A stretch of 64,000 nucleotides of DNA from Microcebus murinus (lineage: Eukaryota; Chordata; Mammalia; Primates; Cheirogaleidae). The notes under the pieces are model-generated. The model had not been told where the DNA came from. It did no database searches and saw only the letters and a list, made by a program, of their open reading frames with translations. Of the stretch, positions 50,531-61,251 are shown one piece after another. The stretch covers positions 26,066,727 to 26,130,726 of the forward strand of contig NC_134115.1 in NCBI RefSeq assembly GCF_040939455.1, written 5' to 3'. Position numbers and translations under genes: made by a program. Each line of letters begins with the position of its first letter. Within the stretch, counting starts at the first letter, position 1.

Positions 50531-53160
50531 CTACTTCAGTTTGTTTTATCACTTTTAATTTCGTAGTAAAAAGTAAGATTTTTCTTTACATATTTATATG
50601 TTTCACATTTAAAACTGGTCATGATGTTGCAAATTATAGTACAAAAAGAATTTAAATCAGACATACACCAATAACTGAAGCACATGATCTGGAGTTCCAA
50701 GGTTCTAACTTTATGTTGGCCACTCTAGAGCCACTGATCAACAAGTAATAAATATAAACTCATCTCTAGTCCAAGGTCCTCCTACTTATGCACCATTCAA
50801 CAATAGTATTGGTTAGCTATGAATTTCTCTTCCAATGACACAGTATATCTTCAGTTTGCAAAAAAAAAAAAAGTTTTCTGGGTTAAACAGAAAAATGACT
50901 ATAAGTAAAATTTTAAGATAGATATATCTTTGTAAATGAAAAATTTATTAATCAAGTATTTGTAAGCCAAGGAATAAGTACAGATAGCATTTCAATCTAT
51001 GGAAGTGGGTAAAATTGCTCCGAAAGAGTGTGTGTAATAGAGAAACTAAGAGAGTTCAGGACCTAAACCTAAGGAAGGCCAACATTTAGAAGTTGGACAG
51101 AGGAGTTGGAACCAGCAAAAGAGACAGAAGGAGTTGTCTATTAGCTTCTATTAAGAGTAAGTCACAGTGCTCAGTGAGATGAATGACATATAAGATAAGA
51201 ATGGTTAACATCATAATGAGAAATATAACTGAAATAAATTACAACGGGACATGCTCCTGGAGAAGCAGAACACTGAACCCAGGGACAAAAGGCTGTACTC
51301 TTATTAGATATATTCCAATCAACAGAACACTTTGCCCTGAGCCTCAGTCTACTCCTCCACAAAAGAAGAGGTGATAATACTTATCTCAATGGGCTACTGT
51401 GAGAATTTATCAAATTAATGCATTTGTATATACATTGTAAGTGGAAAAATATTACACAAATTTAAGACACTTGCTTTGGCTCTCTGCCTAGAATTTGCAT
51501 TCCTCTAAGAGAGAGGACCTCTCTGCCCCACTACTCTCATGCCAGTCTTCTGTTGCCTGATAACCAGGGCCTTAGGGCCAATTGTCCACTACCTAAACTT
51601 TATACCATCCAAGTTGCTGGGCTCTAGCTGAATCAACAATACCATTCCCGACTGTCTTCCTTGCTCATTCCCCTACCCATTATCCAAGGTTATGATATGC
51701 TCCGAAGTATTGTTTCTGAAACAATCACAGAGCTAACTACTAAGATTCAGAATACATACTTAACACCTCACACCTAGTTTGTTCAGTCAAAAAATTTCTT
51801 AGTGTCCTTGAGACCAAACTGCTTTGTTTCCTAAAAGGTAAAATTCACAGTAAAATATATATACATATTAAATCATCAATTTCCTTCAACTTAAGTTCTT
51901 GATTTACAGAAATAATAAGGCTTTTGTTCTTTTAAGTAGTCTCAAAAATTGTTTATGGCTATGTTAACAATATCTGGATTGTGTCAAAAAGTCTTCTCTA
52001 ATCAGGTAAGCTATCCACACCATTGATATAAAGTTTCTTTGATCAAGTTTTTTTCAGTGAAAATAAGTATGGCTTTTAAATTATCAGAAGGTCTACATAG
52101 TAATGATATTGCTACTTGCTTTATCAATTTTTTAGGGGAAAGTGCAGCCAACCACTTGTTGAGCTGGGTCCAAACACAATCCATTACTGGATCCACTGAT
52201 ACTGATAACTAAATAACTATTATTTAGTTATTAATTATTAAACAGGAAAACATTTTAATTAAATAACTATATGTTATACTTTTAATTTTTTAATTACTTG
52301 ATTTGCTCTAAATTCAGTACTGTAATCCTTTTAGCTGAACATTTTGAAAATAATAAAAAATAAATTGAGTCTCTTTATCTTGATCTTTGAAATTTGGAAG
52401 GGAGCTGGGGAAGGAGAAGGAGGAAGTGCACTATGTGAACGTCAAATGATACTGAAAAGTTTTTAAAACCCCAGCAAAGGCTTTGTGCTTCACAAAGTTC
52501 TACTCAGACACGGAGAGAAAATGTTATCCATGACAGAGTATTACTATAATGCCAAAGAAGCAATTCTTGTCTCCATAATGGGAAGTTACATGTCAAGATA
52601 AAATAACTCCAGGTCTTTTATATTTTACAGTGAACCAATAACTTACATTGCTATTACTAAGGGATGTCAGTTTCCACTTTCTAAGAAATTTAATTACATT
52701 CGCTCTTCTCCAATCATTAATCCCCTTTCTATCCCATTCCTAGTGTACAAAGAAAAATGTAAGTGAACCTGCAATGACTTTACCTGAGTTCTTAAGCAGA
52801 ATACCGGGTTACCTATCTACTTTAAAGAAATAAGCTTGGCTTCACTGGCAATGGGGATGGTTGGAACTCAGACCTGGGTGGCTTTTTAGGATCCATTATG
52901 ATTGGTTATCAGCTCCCATAGCATTCTGTACTTTTCTTTCAAAATATTTACCAGTTCATAATTATATATTGTATGATAATATTAATGTCTTTCTCTTGCA
53001 CATGACAGTAAGATCCATGAGAGTAATGTCTATTTTTCCCACCAATGTGCATTCCAGCACCCAGTTCAGAAGGTGGCTAGAATGTATTAAGTGTACAATA
53101 CGTCTTTTATTGAAAAAAAAAATAGAAAATACTACGATTTTACATTGTTTTCAATGAGTA
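50531..53160. other. Intergenic DNA with MIR/L2 traces
   Basis: It is mostly single-copy AT-rich DNA. A sense MIR trace is at about 51,325-51,440 ('CTGAGCCTCAGTCTACTCC'). An L2-like 3' end is at about 52,930-53,095 ('GTAAGATCCATGAGAGTAAT'). No exon supported. Confidence 0.5.
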
Positions 53161-53175
53161 CTTAGAAAATGGACT

Positions 53176-53424
53176 GGCTGGGTGAGGTGGCTCATGCCTG
53201 TAATCCTAGTAATCCTAACACCCTGGGAGGCTAAGGCGGGAGGCTCACTTGAATCAGGAGTTCAAGACCAGCCTTAGCAAGAGTGAGACCCCATCTCTAC
53301 AAAAAATGGAAAAATTAGCCAGGCGTGGTGGCATGCCTCTAGATCAGCTACTTAGGAGGCTGAGGCAGGAGGATTGCCGGAGCCCAGGAGTTTGAGGTTG
53401 CAGTGAGCTATGATGAAGCCACTG
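53176..53424 (+). repeat. Alu, truncated at the 3' end
   Basis: GGCTGGGTGAGGTGGCTCAT to 'GAGCTATGATGAAGCCACTG', stopping about 30 bp before the Alu end and without a tail. AGAA(A/T)ATGGA is found on both sides (53,164-53,173; 53,425-53,434), so this may be another tail-less insertion, or a later deletion. Confidence 0.88.
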
Positions 53425-54017
53425 AGAATATGGATCAGTGCCAGTCACTTGGTATGTCCCATGTAATAAAATTCTACAAAAGGTATCTGTGAACAATTCC
53501 ATAATTGGTAACATCACATTTCGAGCACATCTAACTTTCCCTATCTTCTTCATTTTCTTCTTTCCAGAGGTTAGTTGGTTTCAGGCCAAAGTTTACCTTC
53601 TCTGATGAGTATAGAGTAAAACCCTTTTGCACATTATATTAGGAACATTCCATATTTTGTTTTTTATAATTCAGTTTGTCTTTCAAGCCCAACCGAAAAT
53701 TTAGAACACCAGAAAACAAAAACTTTGTTAGAAGCATATCCCTTAACCTGTTGCATCAGTCATATAAATGTAGTTTTTTCTTTCTTATAAAACCCTTCCT
53801 TTTCACGTCGTGTGAGCCATCTGAAAGAAAGGAGTCATCTAATGGCATGGCAGGGGTTAGTTGACAGTGATAGTTTTCAAACTTGAGTGTGCATCAGAAT
53901 TATCCAGAGGACTTGTTAAAGCACAGATGGCTGTGCTAACACCCAGTTTGTGATTCCATAGGTTTAGTGTGGGGACCCGAGAATTTGTTTTTTGTTTTAA
54001 TAGTTTTTTGGGGGTTT

Positions 54018-54308
54018 TTCTGAGACAGAGTCTTGTTCTGTCACCACAGCTAGAGTGCAGTGGTGTCATATACCTTACTGCAACCTCAAACTCCTGGGCT
54101 CAATCGCTCCTCCCACCTCAGCCTCCCAAACAGCTGGGACTATAGGCATGCACCACCTCACCTGGCTAATTTTTTTTCTATTTTTGGTAGAGACCAGAGT
54201 CTTGCTCTATCTAGCTCAGGCTGGTCTCAAACTCCTGAGCTCAAGTGATCCTCCCACCTCAGCCACCCAGAGTGCTAAGATTACAGATGTGAGCTACCAC
54301 ACCCAGCC
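54018..54308 (-). repeat. Alu SINE
   Basis: Antisense, 'TTTCTGAGACAGAGTCTTG' to 'GAGCTACCACACCCAGCC'; complete dimer with TTTTTTTTCTATTTTTGG linker. Directly abuts the next Alu. Confidence 0.93.
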
Positions 54309-54597
54309 TTCTTTTTTTTAAGAGATGGTGTTTCATTCTGCTACTACATGATTATAGCTCACTGCAGCCTTGAATTTTTGAGCTCAAGTGATCCTTCCAC
54401 CATAGTCTCCCAAGTAGCTGGGATCACAGGTGTATGCCACCACACCCAGTTAATTTTTTTTGTAGAGAAGGGGAGGGGGGGTCTCAAGTCTCACTGTGTT
54501 GCCCAGGCCGGCCTGAAACTCCTGGCCTTAAGTGATCCTCCCACCTTGGCCTCTCAAGGTACTGGGATTACAGGTATAAGCCAGCATGCCTGGCAGA
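54309..54597 (-). repeat. AluJ-like SINE
   Basis: Antisense, 'TTTTTAAGAGATGGTGTTTC' to 'AAGCCAGCATGCCTGGC'. Head-to-tail neighbour of the previous Alu, in the same MER5A. Confidence 0.92.
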
Positions 54598-55009
54598 GTT
54601 ACTATTATATTTTTAACAAGTTCCCAGGTGATGCTGATGCTGCTGGTCTGGTGCCCATACTTGTGAAACTCACTAGAAAATAGTTGCTAAAAGGTCATCT
54701 TGCTTTGTGTGGGCTCAATACCTGCAACACTCTTGTGGAAACGATTTCATAGAGAAAATGATAAATGGTTAGTAGAGAAGATAAGTTATCAGAAGGTGAC
54801 ATACATTATGGGATACATTATTAAATAACAAGCTTGCTTTTTATCCTTGGGTTTTTTTGTTTGTTTTGTTTTTTGCAATTAAGCTTCTTCAGGAATTATC
54901 TTGTTTCACTTGTTATAACTAAAAATCTGAGAGGAAAAAAACTTATATTTTGTCCTCAATAATAATCACCTCCATTGCCTCCTTGCCCTTCAGTACTCCA
55001 AGCAAGCCT

Positions 55010-55145
55010 GTTGAGTCATTATTTCTTTATCTGTAGAAAGGCACATAATAGTGCCTATCTCAGTGACTGGCTGTGAGGATTAAATGAGACCCTAAAGGGA
55101 ACTACTTGGCACTGAGAATGGCCTGTAAATGGTAGCTACTATGTT
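55010..55145 (+). repeat. MIR SINE
   Basis: 'TTATTTCTTTATCTGTAGAA', 'GGCTGTGAGGATTAAATGAG' and 'GGCACTGAGAATGGCCTG' in sense MIR order. Confidence 0.82.
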
Positions 55146-55394
55146 TTTACTAATTTAGCTACTAATTTAAGGAAATAAATTCCAATGGTCCAGGAATCAG
55201 TGATCCAAACTACTTAACTCTCTTAAAATCTCTAATATATTAATTGATCATTGATCACAGAGATAATCCTGAAGTTGTCACATACACACAAAAAAGGTTA
55301 TGATGTTCCAGGTACCCTGCTTACTGTGGCAAAGAGCAGTTTGATTTGGAAATGTTGACACTGGCACCAGGCACCAGGGCAGCATTCCTCCAAT

Positions 55395-55560
55395 TAGATT
55401 AGATTATAAATAAGAATCACCTGAACCACAACTTAATTTACAAGCTCCCGAGCTCCACCCTACACCAATCAAAACCATGTCCTGGGGAGAAGCCTAGGAA
55501 TATTTAAATAATCGCCCGAAGTGATTTTCTCTGATCAACAACTTTGAAAAACACTAAAGA
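55395..55560. repeat. MER20-like hAT MITE
   Basis: 'AAGAATCACCTGAACCAC', 'CTCCACCCTACACCAATCA' and 'CAACTTTGAAAAACACT' fit an old MER20-type element. It is the last repeat before the CpG island. Confidence 0.6.
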
Positions 55561-56571
55561 GACCTCACACCCCATTCTAATTATGGCTAAAGCCCTCAAC
55601 ATCATTTCTATGTAATCGGTAGGCCATTGTGGACTAGAAAATTTCAGATGTCCTTTGACTTAGTAATTTTGTTATTTTGAGTTGAACTGAAAGTCCCTTG
55701 AAGAGGTCAATTGGAAACGCGGGTTGTTTGAGCTTTGGAAAGGCTCTCAGTGTTTTGAGGTAACTCTCCCTTTCCTACTAGCCGGTCCCTGTGCCTCCTC
55801 TCTGAATTGACTGCCTAATGCCTCCGTCTCTCGAGCTTCCAGCGGCCCGGCCGGTCTCCTCCGGCTCCGTCTCCTTTCTGATCTCGGCCTCAGGTCTGGC
55901 TTGTTTGTCTCTTCACTGCATTTCTTGAGTAGAACATTTGGTGCTTTCCCAGTGCACGATGCTTTACTGGAATAGTCAATTTCCAGGGATTTTACAGGCT
56001 GGCCAAAACAGTTTGTTCAGAACAGCGACGCCGGGCCGAGGGCTGGCGGCCGGTCGGCCGAGCGTTCCCTGACTCTGCACAACCACTCGTGACCTTGGCG
56101 GGCGGCCGCCGCCAGCCCCGCTCCTCCCGGCCGCGTCGTCAGCGCAGTGCCCAGGCTGCACTTTGGAACTGAAAAGGGCGGGTGCGGACTGGAGAGGTTT
56201 CGCAAACATGAGAAAAGGCCCAGAAGCCATAAACCGGGTCTTTTTCCTTTCCGGAGGCGAATCCTTGTTTAAAAAATAAAAATAAAACTACTTGGGGGAG
56301 GGGAGGGAAATATCTGCCCGGGGCTGGAGACAAAGCGTGAGAACTCAGATGGCATACAGCGGCTAGAGTGAGAAAATCCGAAGGAGGGAGGCTGAGAGCG
56401 AACAATTGGGTTAAAAATAGAAACGTAGCCTGCTCAGGACTCGCTCTTCCCAGCCCCACCCAGAGGCCGGCAGCCCGGCCAGTGACTCGGCGCCGCGCGA
56501 CAGCGGCGCGGTCAGGCGCGGCCCCGCCTCCGGGGCCCAGTGACTGGCTACCGGGGCGGGGCCTCGTGCCG

Positions 56572-56579
56572 TGACGTCA
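56572..56579. promoter_or_regulatory. Palindromic cAMP response element (TGACGTCA)
   Basis: A perfect 8-bp CRE within the 10-bp palindrome GTGACGTCAC sits between two GC boxes about 80-110 bp upstream of the presumed 5' UTR. CREB/ATF-family proteins bind this site. Its position in a CpG-island core promoter is typical of functional CREs. Regulation of ZFAND5 through it is an inference. Confidence 0.7.
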
Positions 56580-56659
56580 CCGCGCTCCCCGCCGCCGCCG
56601 TCGGGGTTTTCGCTGACGCACAGGCCCCGCCCCACCCCCCCTTTTCCCTCACCGCCCGA

Positions 56660-57189
56660 GTGCCGGGCGGAGAGAGCGCGTCAGTCGGCCGGGTCGCGGA
56701 GCCGTCAGCATCTCGGGCACCGGCTCGTCCGCTCCCGGGCGCCGCGCAGCTTTTCTGGTGGTGGTTGAAACGACGGACAGCGCCATCAGTGGGCCTTCAC
56801 GGCGCCCAGGCCTCTGCACGCCCTCCGCTCATCCCCCTGGCCGGCCTATCCTGCCGCCTGTGGAGGCGTGAGGCGACGGCGGGCGAGCGCCTCGAGCAGC
56901 GTTAGCCGCTGCGGCCTCCGGTCCTCCCTCCGCCTCCTCCTCTGCCCCCCCGCCTCCCTCCTCCCACTTCCCGAGCTCCGGCGTGTCCCGGCCACGCTCG
57001 GCGCTGCTTCAGGAACAAAGGAAGACCCCGCGGCGGCGGCGCCTCCTCCGCTTGCGGCTCGGACCCGCTCCAGGCCAGCAGCGGCGGCGGCTCCAGGGGG
57101 CCCGGCTCGCCCTTCCCGGAGGCCTCGGCCCGGCCCCACCGCGCCGGCGTCTCGCGCGAGCCCGGCTCCTGCATTTGGGTTCCCACAGA
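56660..57189 (+). other. ZFAND5: ZFAND5 untranslated exon 1 (approximate start)
   Basis: GC-rich sequence ends at a good splice donor: ACAGA followed by GTGAGT at 57,190-57,195. Downstream of it the next supported exon carries the start codon, so this exon is 5' UTR. The start is not defined by sequence; about 56,660 is chosen because it lies just downstream of the CRE and GC-box cluster. Human ZFAND5 has a non-coding first exon in a CpG island and several alternative 5' UTR forms, so other starts and donors inside the island are likely. Confidence 0.5.
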
Positions 57190-58294
57190 GTGAGTGGTGC
57201 GAGGCTGGGGGCGGGAGCCCTGTTTCTCATGCCGGGCCGGGGGCGGGAGAAAGGGGACCGGGACGCCGCGGGCGTCCGGCGAAGCTCGAGCAGGCCGCAG
57301 ATGGCGGCGTCCGGGGGAGGGGAGCACGCCCGCCAGCTCAGGAAGCACAAAGACGGAGGCGTCATCCTGTCGTCGTGGCCCGAGACCTGGCTCCCCGCAC
57401 CTCCGGCTCACTCGGACCAGCACGGTCAGGGAACAATGGCCGGCGTGCAGCCTCCGCGGTGCCGGCTCCGGGCCTTGCGTCCGCCCTGGCTGCCCTCGGC
57501 GGCGCTGCTGCCGCCGCGGACAGCCTGCCCCGGAGAGACAAAGAGACCGAGACGGCGGCCGCGCCCCCTGCCCGCCGTACCCCTTACCTCTCCCCCTCCT
57601 CAGACGAGCCATTTAGGGTCGGGGGTCGGCCCGGAGCCGGCGGGTGTGGGGCCGGCCGGGCCTGCGGAGCTGCTGTTCTGCATGACTCAGTGGTTTTTGG
57701 AGGAGGCCCTGCTGGGCTTTCCTGAGTGAGGCCTTTGCACGGAGGGGGATGGGGCACCGGTGGGACCCAAACTTGTTCCAAAATGCACTGGAACGTGGGA
57801 TTGGGGGTTCTCGGTCGTTGTGTTTGTGTTCCCGATATCACTGCGTTTGCCCCCCAAGATCTCTTGCATGGAGGAAATGGAGCACCTTCCCCTTTGTTTT
57901 GTGCATTTAGGCTGGTGAACGTGAAATTTTTTTGCCTACTTGCACGCACTTCGTTTAGCTGTTTTGGAGAAAGGGTTGACTTATCTTTATTGATTGTCTC
58001 CTATCTAAGGAGATGTTAAGGTAAAGTAGTATATAGGTCATAGAGCCCTGTTCTTGAACCCAGGATTCAGGTAATTTACCAACTTCTAAAATTTAAATGC
58101 ATTTTATTTTACTCCTTATTTTTTAAGGTGGTTTTTTAAAGTAGGATTTCAGGACTCAATTGGTGAAAATAGTGCAATTTATGTTTCTGGGTTTTTTCTT
58201 AGCCCCCAAAATTTGAGAATTTGTGGTTTGTTCTCCCCTGTTTTTTGTCTCGGACCTGATATTAAGTCTGAAAAGGAGTCTTTAAAAATCAGTC

Positions 58295-58405
58295 TACTCT
58301 ATTTGGCAAAGAGGGTACTGAGATCTGGAGAGTAAGGACTTGCCCAAGGTCACTGACTTAGTGGCAGGTTAGAGACTAGAATTCGGGTCTCAACTCCCAG
58401 GTGAG
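58295..58405 (-). repeat. MIR fragment
   Basis: MIR core in reverse: 'GACTTGCCCAAGGTCACTGACTTAGTGGCAG...' like sequence with 'GGGTCTCAACTCCCAGG'. It ends at a strong donor-like CAG|GTGAGT (58,401), which could seed a cryptic or alternative 5' UTR exon. Confidence 0.75.
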
Positions 58406-59085
58406 TAGGCTTTTTTGCTGTCTTTTAACATGGTGTGCCACCTGAAAAAAATACATTCCATAGATGTAAAACCCCTTATTCTGGTTTGGGGTTGGAAGAA
58501 TCATTTATTGTTAAACCAGGGTGGTGGTGGGTTTTTTTTTTAAGTTGTGAGTTAGAGTAATCCATGAACTTTATTAAAATATTCATTCCAACTATTCCTT
58601 GATAGTGCATGCTTGTGTCAGCACTAAGTTTCTAACTACTTTAAAGGTACGAAATAGAAATGGTATTGTATTTTTCTAAAATGGAGACAAGTAGGAGGAA
58701 AAGACAGTACCTAACGATGAACACGGATTCCTCCTCCCCCCATCACTCCTCAAATAATTACCACTAAATGTAAAATGTAAGGATTCTTTGTTTTAGTGCT
58801 TTCTCTGCTGTTTGGTTTTTTTCTAAACAACCCTGACCATGTTAGCTTCATATCATGCTTGCATCTTTATAGATTGAATGTAAGATTGTTCTCTAGTCTT
58901 CCATACATTAAAGGAAAAAAAAACTAGCAGCCTTTTTTGTTTTGTTTTCTGATTACATTAGATATATGAACGCTGCATCCTTAGTTCTTGGGGTTGTGTA
59001 GGAGTTGGCAGGCTCTGAGATATAAATAGAAGCTGATTTCAGAGGCCCCTGTTGACTAGGCTTTATGTGAGAGCCTCCATCCAGC

Positions 59086-59120
59086 TCAGCCTGTCACAAG
59101 GCTGCAATGTGACAGGCTGA
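59086..59120 (+). other. Perfect 13-bp stem-loop in ZFAND5 intron 1
   Basis: TCAGCCTGTCACA (59,086-59,098) pairs perfectly with TGTGACAGGCTGA (59,108-59,120) across a 9-base loop. It lies in a GC-richer island within an AT-rich intron. No transposon origin is recognised. The stem is too short alone for a canonical microRNA precursor. A structured intronic RNA or a protein-binding dyad is possible. Confidence 0.6.
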
Positions 59121-60926
59121 AGCGCCCTCCCATGTGATCTAAGCTTCTGAGAAATATTAAAGCAAGCTGTGCACATGTGATGGCATTTAAAAGCTGGCTT
59201 TCTAGGGGAAAAGAACTTAAGATGGGAAGCTGTGTAGGAGACTCCAATGTCCTGGTGTCTTGTGTGTAAGTTGAAGGATATTTATGATAAATTGAAGACG
59301 AAAAGGTGGTCTGCTTTGTATGTCAAAATGGGTGAAATCATTAGATAGGCTCTCCACCATTTTATTTATCTAAAATGGATTTTAAGAATCAGATTAATCA
59401 GAATGATTTAGTGTGGGTTGATGAACTTAAGCATAAACCGGTTTGCATTTAAAGACAATGTCAGATGAGTGTATGTTAGTATAGAAAGTGTAAGCTAGAG
59501 TAATTCTTCAACTGGTTTTAAGGAATGGCCCAACTTTTTGCATAGGGCAAAGATTCACATACTGTGCATGGTGGGCATGCAAATAAATACCTCTTTTATT
59601 GTTTGCTCATTATCAAATTTTGCTCATTATACTCAACATTTAAAAACCCAGCTGAAAGTGTTTATTAATAAACTTCATAAGTGATGTTGAAATGTTTACA
59701 ATACCCCACTTCAAAATGAGTCAGCTAAATTCCATTTACTATTTAAAGAGACAGTGTCGACCAAATTAATACTGTTGTTTGAAATAAGTTGTGTAGATCT
59801 CAGTTCTTTATACAAGCTTGATTGGCTTGAAATATTTGTATGCTGCACTTTAGCTAACAAAAGGAAAAGTAACTGTCATTTAAATGTTTTGGGGAATAAT
59901 TATCAACATCTGGCCAGGTCAAAATTAGTTGGTCTCCTTCCCTCTTGGTAAAGAGTTAATACTTGTTAAAATACTGTTTTTAATAACTCGATAGAGTATA
60001 TTCTAGTATGTGGTAGTTGAAAAATTGGCAGTTTTAGCACAGTTTCCCTTATCAAATACCCTCAAATATGCTTTTTGTACATATATACATATTTTAAGAT
60101 GACAGGAAACCCTCCACAATTTTCTTTTAAAAATGATTTTTTCTTAAATGTTTTTCTATTATCTAGAGGAAAATGTATTAAATTTAGCTCAGCATTACTA
60201 TATTTTGCTAACTTTAACAAAATCTCTGGAAAAGCAATGGTATATTTATTGTGTAAAGTTTTTTCTGGTAACCTAGCATTAAATATTAACTATTACTAAA
60301 GGTTATATATTTATGTTGCCTTTATTATATTTGAGCTTGGAAAGGTTTTATTTTCTGATTTGAGGAAGACAATTACTTGTCAAAATTAAGAGCCTTTGGC
60401 TGATAAATCGGGTTCAAAATTTGTGATTATAGGTTTCTAGGCATTAGCTGTAAAGTACTCTGAAATAGGTTTTCATATCTCAAATGTAGAACATCATAAA
60501 AGGAGTTTCAAAAGCAGCTGACCCCTAAATTCTTAAAGAACTTTACTTGTTGGTACTAGGGTAGCAGGAAGACCTACCAGCTCTCTTTTCAGTCTTTTAT
60601 AAAGATACCTTATTTAAAGAGTATAGATAACATGCCTCATAGCAAAATTGTCAAATTATTGACAGATGGTTACGTGTTTCTTTTGTTTTGCTTTGTTTTT
60701 GCTTTTTTGCCCTGCTCCCCTTTAGGTGTTAATTTTAAGAAAGCTTTAGGGTTAGATCCAATATTCATTCAGTTGATATTTAGCAAGAGTCAGTGATGGT
60801 GGGTTTTTTCCATTCATAAGTTCCATTTAATATGTTTTTAGCCAATGAAGTAAAAACATTTGAAATGGTCTGCCTATAGTGCAGGAGAGCAGAAAGTAAT
60901 TCAAAGATACCAATTTTCCAAATTTA

Positions 60927-60965
60927 GAGCCGCGTTGGTGGTATAGTGGTGAGCATAGCTGTCTT
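60927..60965 (+). pseudogene. 5' tRNA-Gly(TCC) half, retroposed, no tail
   Basis: Positions 60,932-60,969 match the 5' half of nuclear tRNA-Gly(TCC) with one difference: acceptor strand GCGTTGG, D-arm with the A-box TATAGTGGTGAGC, and anticodon arm ending CTTCCAA. The match stops in the anticodon loop. Five extra bases (GAGCC) precede it. A perfect 17-bp direct repeat, CCAATTTTCCAAATTTA, flanks it at 60,910-60,926 and 60,966-60,982; its first four bases, CCAA, are shared with the tRNA 3' end. No poly(A) follows. This fits an L1-mediated 'tailless retropseudogene' of a tRNA fragment. It cannot be a functional tRNA. Confidence 0.88.
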
Positions 60966-61239
60966 CCAATTTTCCAAATTTATTAAAACATAACCCTAAT
61001 ATCTGGCAGACTGATCTCAAAAATTAAAAATAACACATTTTAATATTTAATGATGGAAATTTTTTTTTAGTCCTAAAGCCCTTTGTTTTATAAAGGCAGC
61101 AAAATAGTCTTAATTATCTGTGCCCATTCTCTTTAATGATTAACACAGTTTGTGCCTTTGTTAGAAAAAGATTTGTTTATAAATAACAAAGGTACATTGG
61201 TGGCATGCTAATTTCTAAAGTTTTGTTTTGTTTTGTTTA

Positions 61240-61245
61240 TAGCAG
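61240..61245 (+). promoter_or_regulatory. ZFAND5: Tandem (NAGNAG) 3' splice site of ZFAND5 exon 2
   Basis: The acceptor reads TAGCAG after a T-rich tract (61,220-61,239). Splicing can use either AG, giving a 5' UTR that starts at 61,243 or 61,246. Either way 6-9 untranslated bases precede the ATG at 61,252, so the protein is unaffected. Confidence 0.7.
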
Positions 61246-61251
61246 AAAAAT

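Larger units (their letters stand above)
53865..54685. repeat. MER5A-type hAT MITE split by two Alus
   Basis: The left half (53,865-53,995) reads 'GTGTGCATCAGAATTATCCA' and 'GGGACCCGAGAATTTG'. The right half (54,600-54,685) reads 'TAACAAGTTCCCAGGTGATG' and 'CTGATGCTGCTGGTCTGG'. This is the MER5A consensus in order, interrupted by 54,018-54,597. Confidence 0.85.
55780..57700. promoter_or_regulatory. ZFAND5: CpG island with the ZFAND5 promoter
   Basis: The base composition changes abruptly from AT-rich to very GC-rich with many CpG dinucleotides; the densest part is 56,450-57,650. The core upstream of the presumed start contains GC boxes (56,553-56,562 and 56,623-56,633), a full palindromic CRE (56,572-56,579) and a second CRE-like half site near 56,613. 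No TATA box is evident, as expected of a CpG-island housekeeping promoter with dispersed starts. The island extends about 700 bp upstream of the presumed start (55,800-56,200 is also CpG rich), so divergent transcription is possible. Long ORFs here on both strands follow from the lack of AT-rich stop codons and are not genes. Confidence 0.9.
57190..61242 (+). other. ZFAND5: ZFAND5 intron 1
   Basis: The interval runs from the donor at 57,190 to the pyrimidine-rich acceptor before 61,243. It is markedly poor in Alu and L1 compared with the upstream intergenic DNA. I recognise only a MIR fragment (about 58,295-58,405), a tRNA-half insertion (60,927-60,965) and a perfect hairpin (59,086-59,120). 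Depletion of interspersed repeats next to a promoter is common where intronic regulatory sequence is conserved. Confidence 0.7.

Noticed and set aside
54348..54683. 111-codon ORF near 54.4 kb, and many 60-100 codon ORFs elsewhere
   Set aside because: They translate Alu sequence (for example '[11 protein letters not shown]' type peptides) or random AT-rich DNA.
56868..57729. Long overlapping ORFs (285, 248 and 236 codons) in the CpG island on both strands
   Set aside because: They are Ala/Pro/Arg/Gly-rich, open in several frames and both strands at once, and explained by GC-rich composition lacking stop codons. The region is ZFAND5 5' UTR and intron.
58401..58406. Strong splice donor CAG|GTGAGT as an extra ZFAND5 5' UTR exon
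   Set aside because: It lies in a MIR fragment and no matching acceptor or exon body is evident. Possible but not supported.
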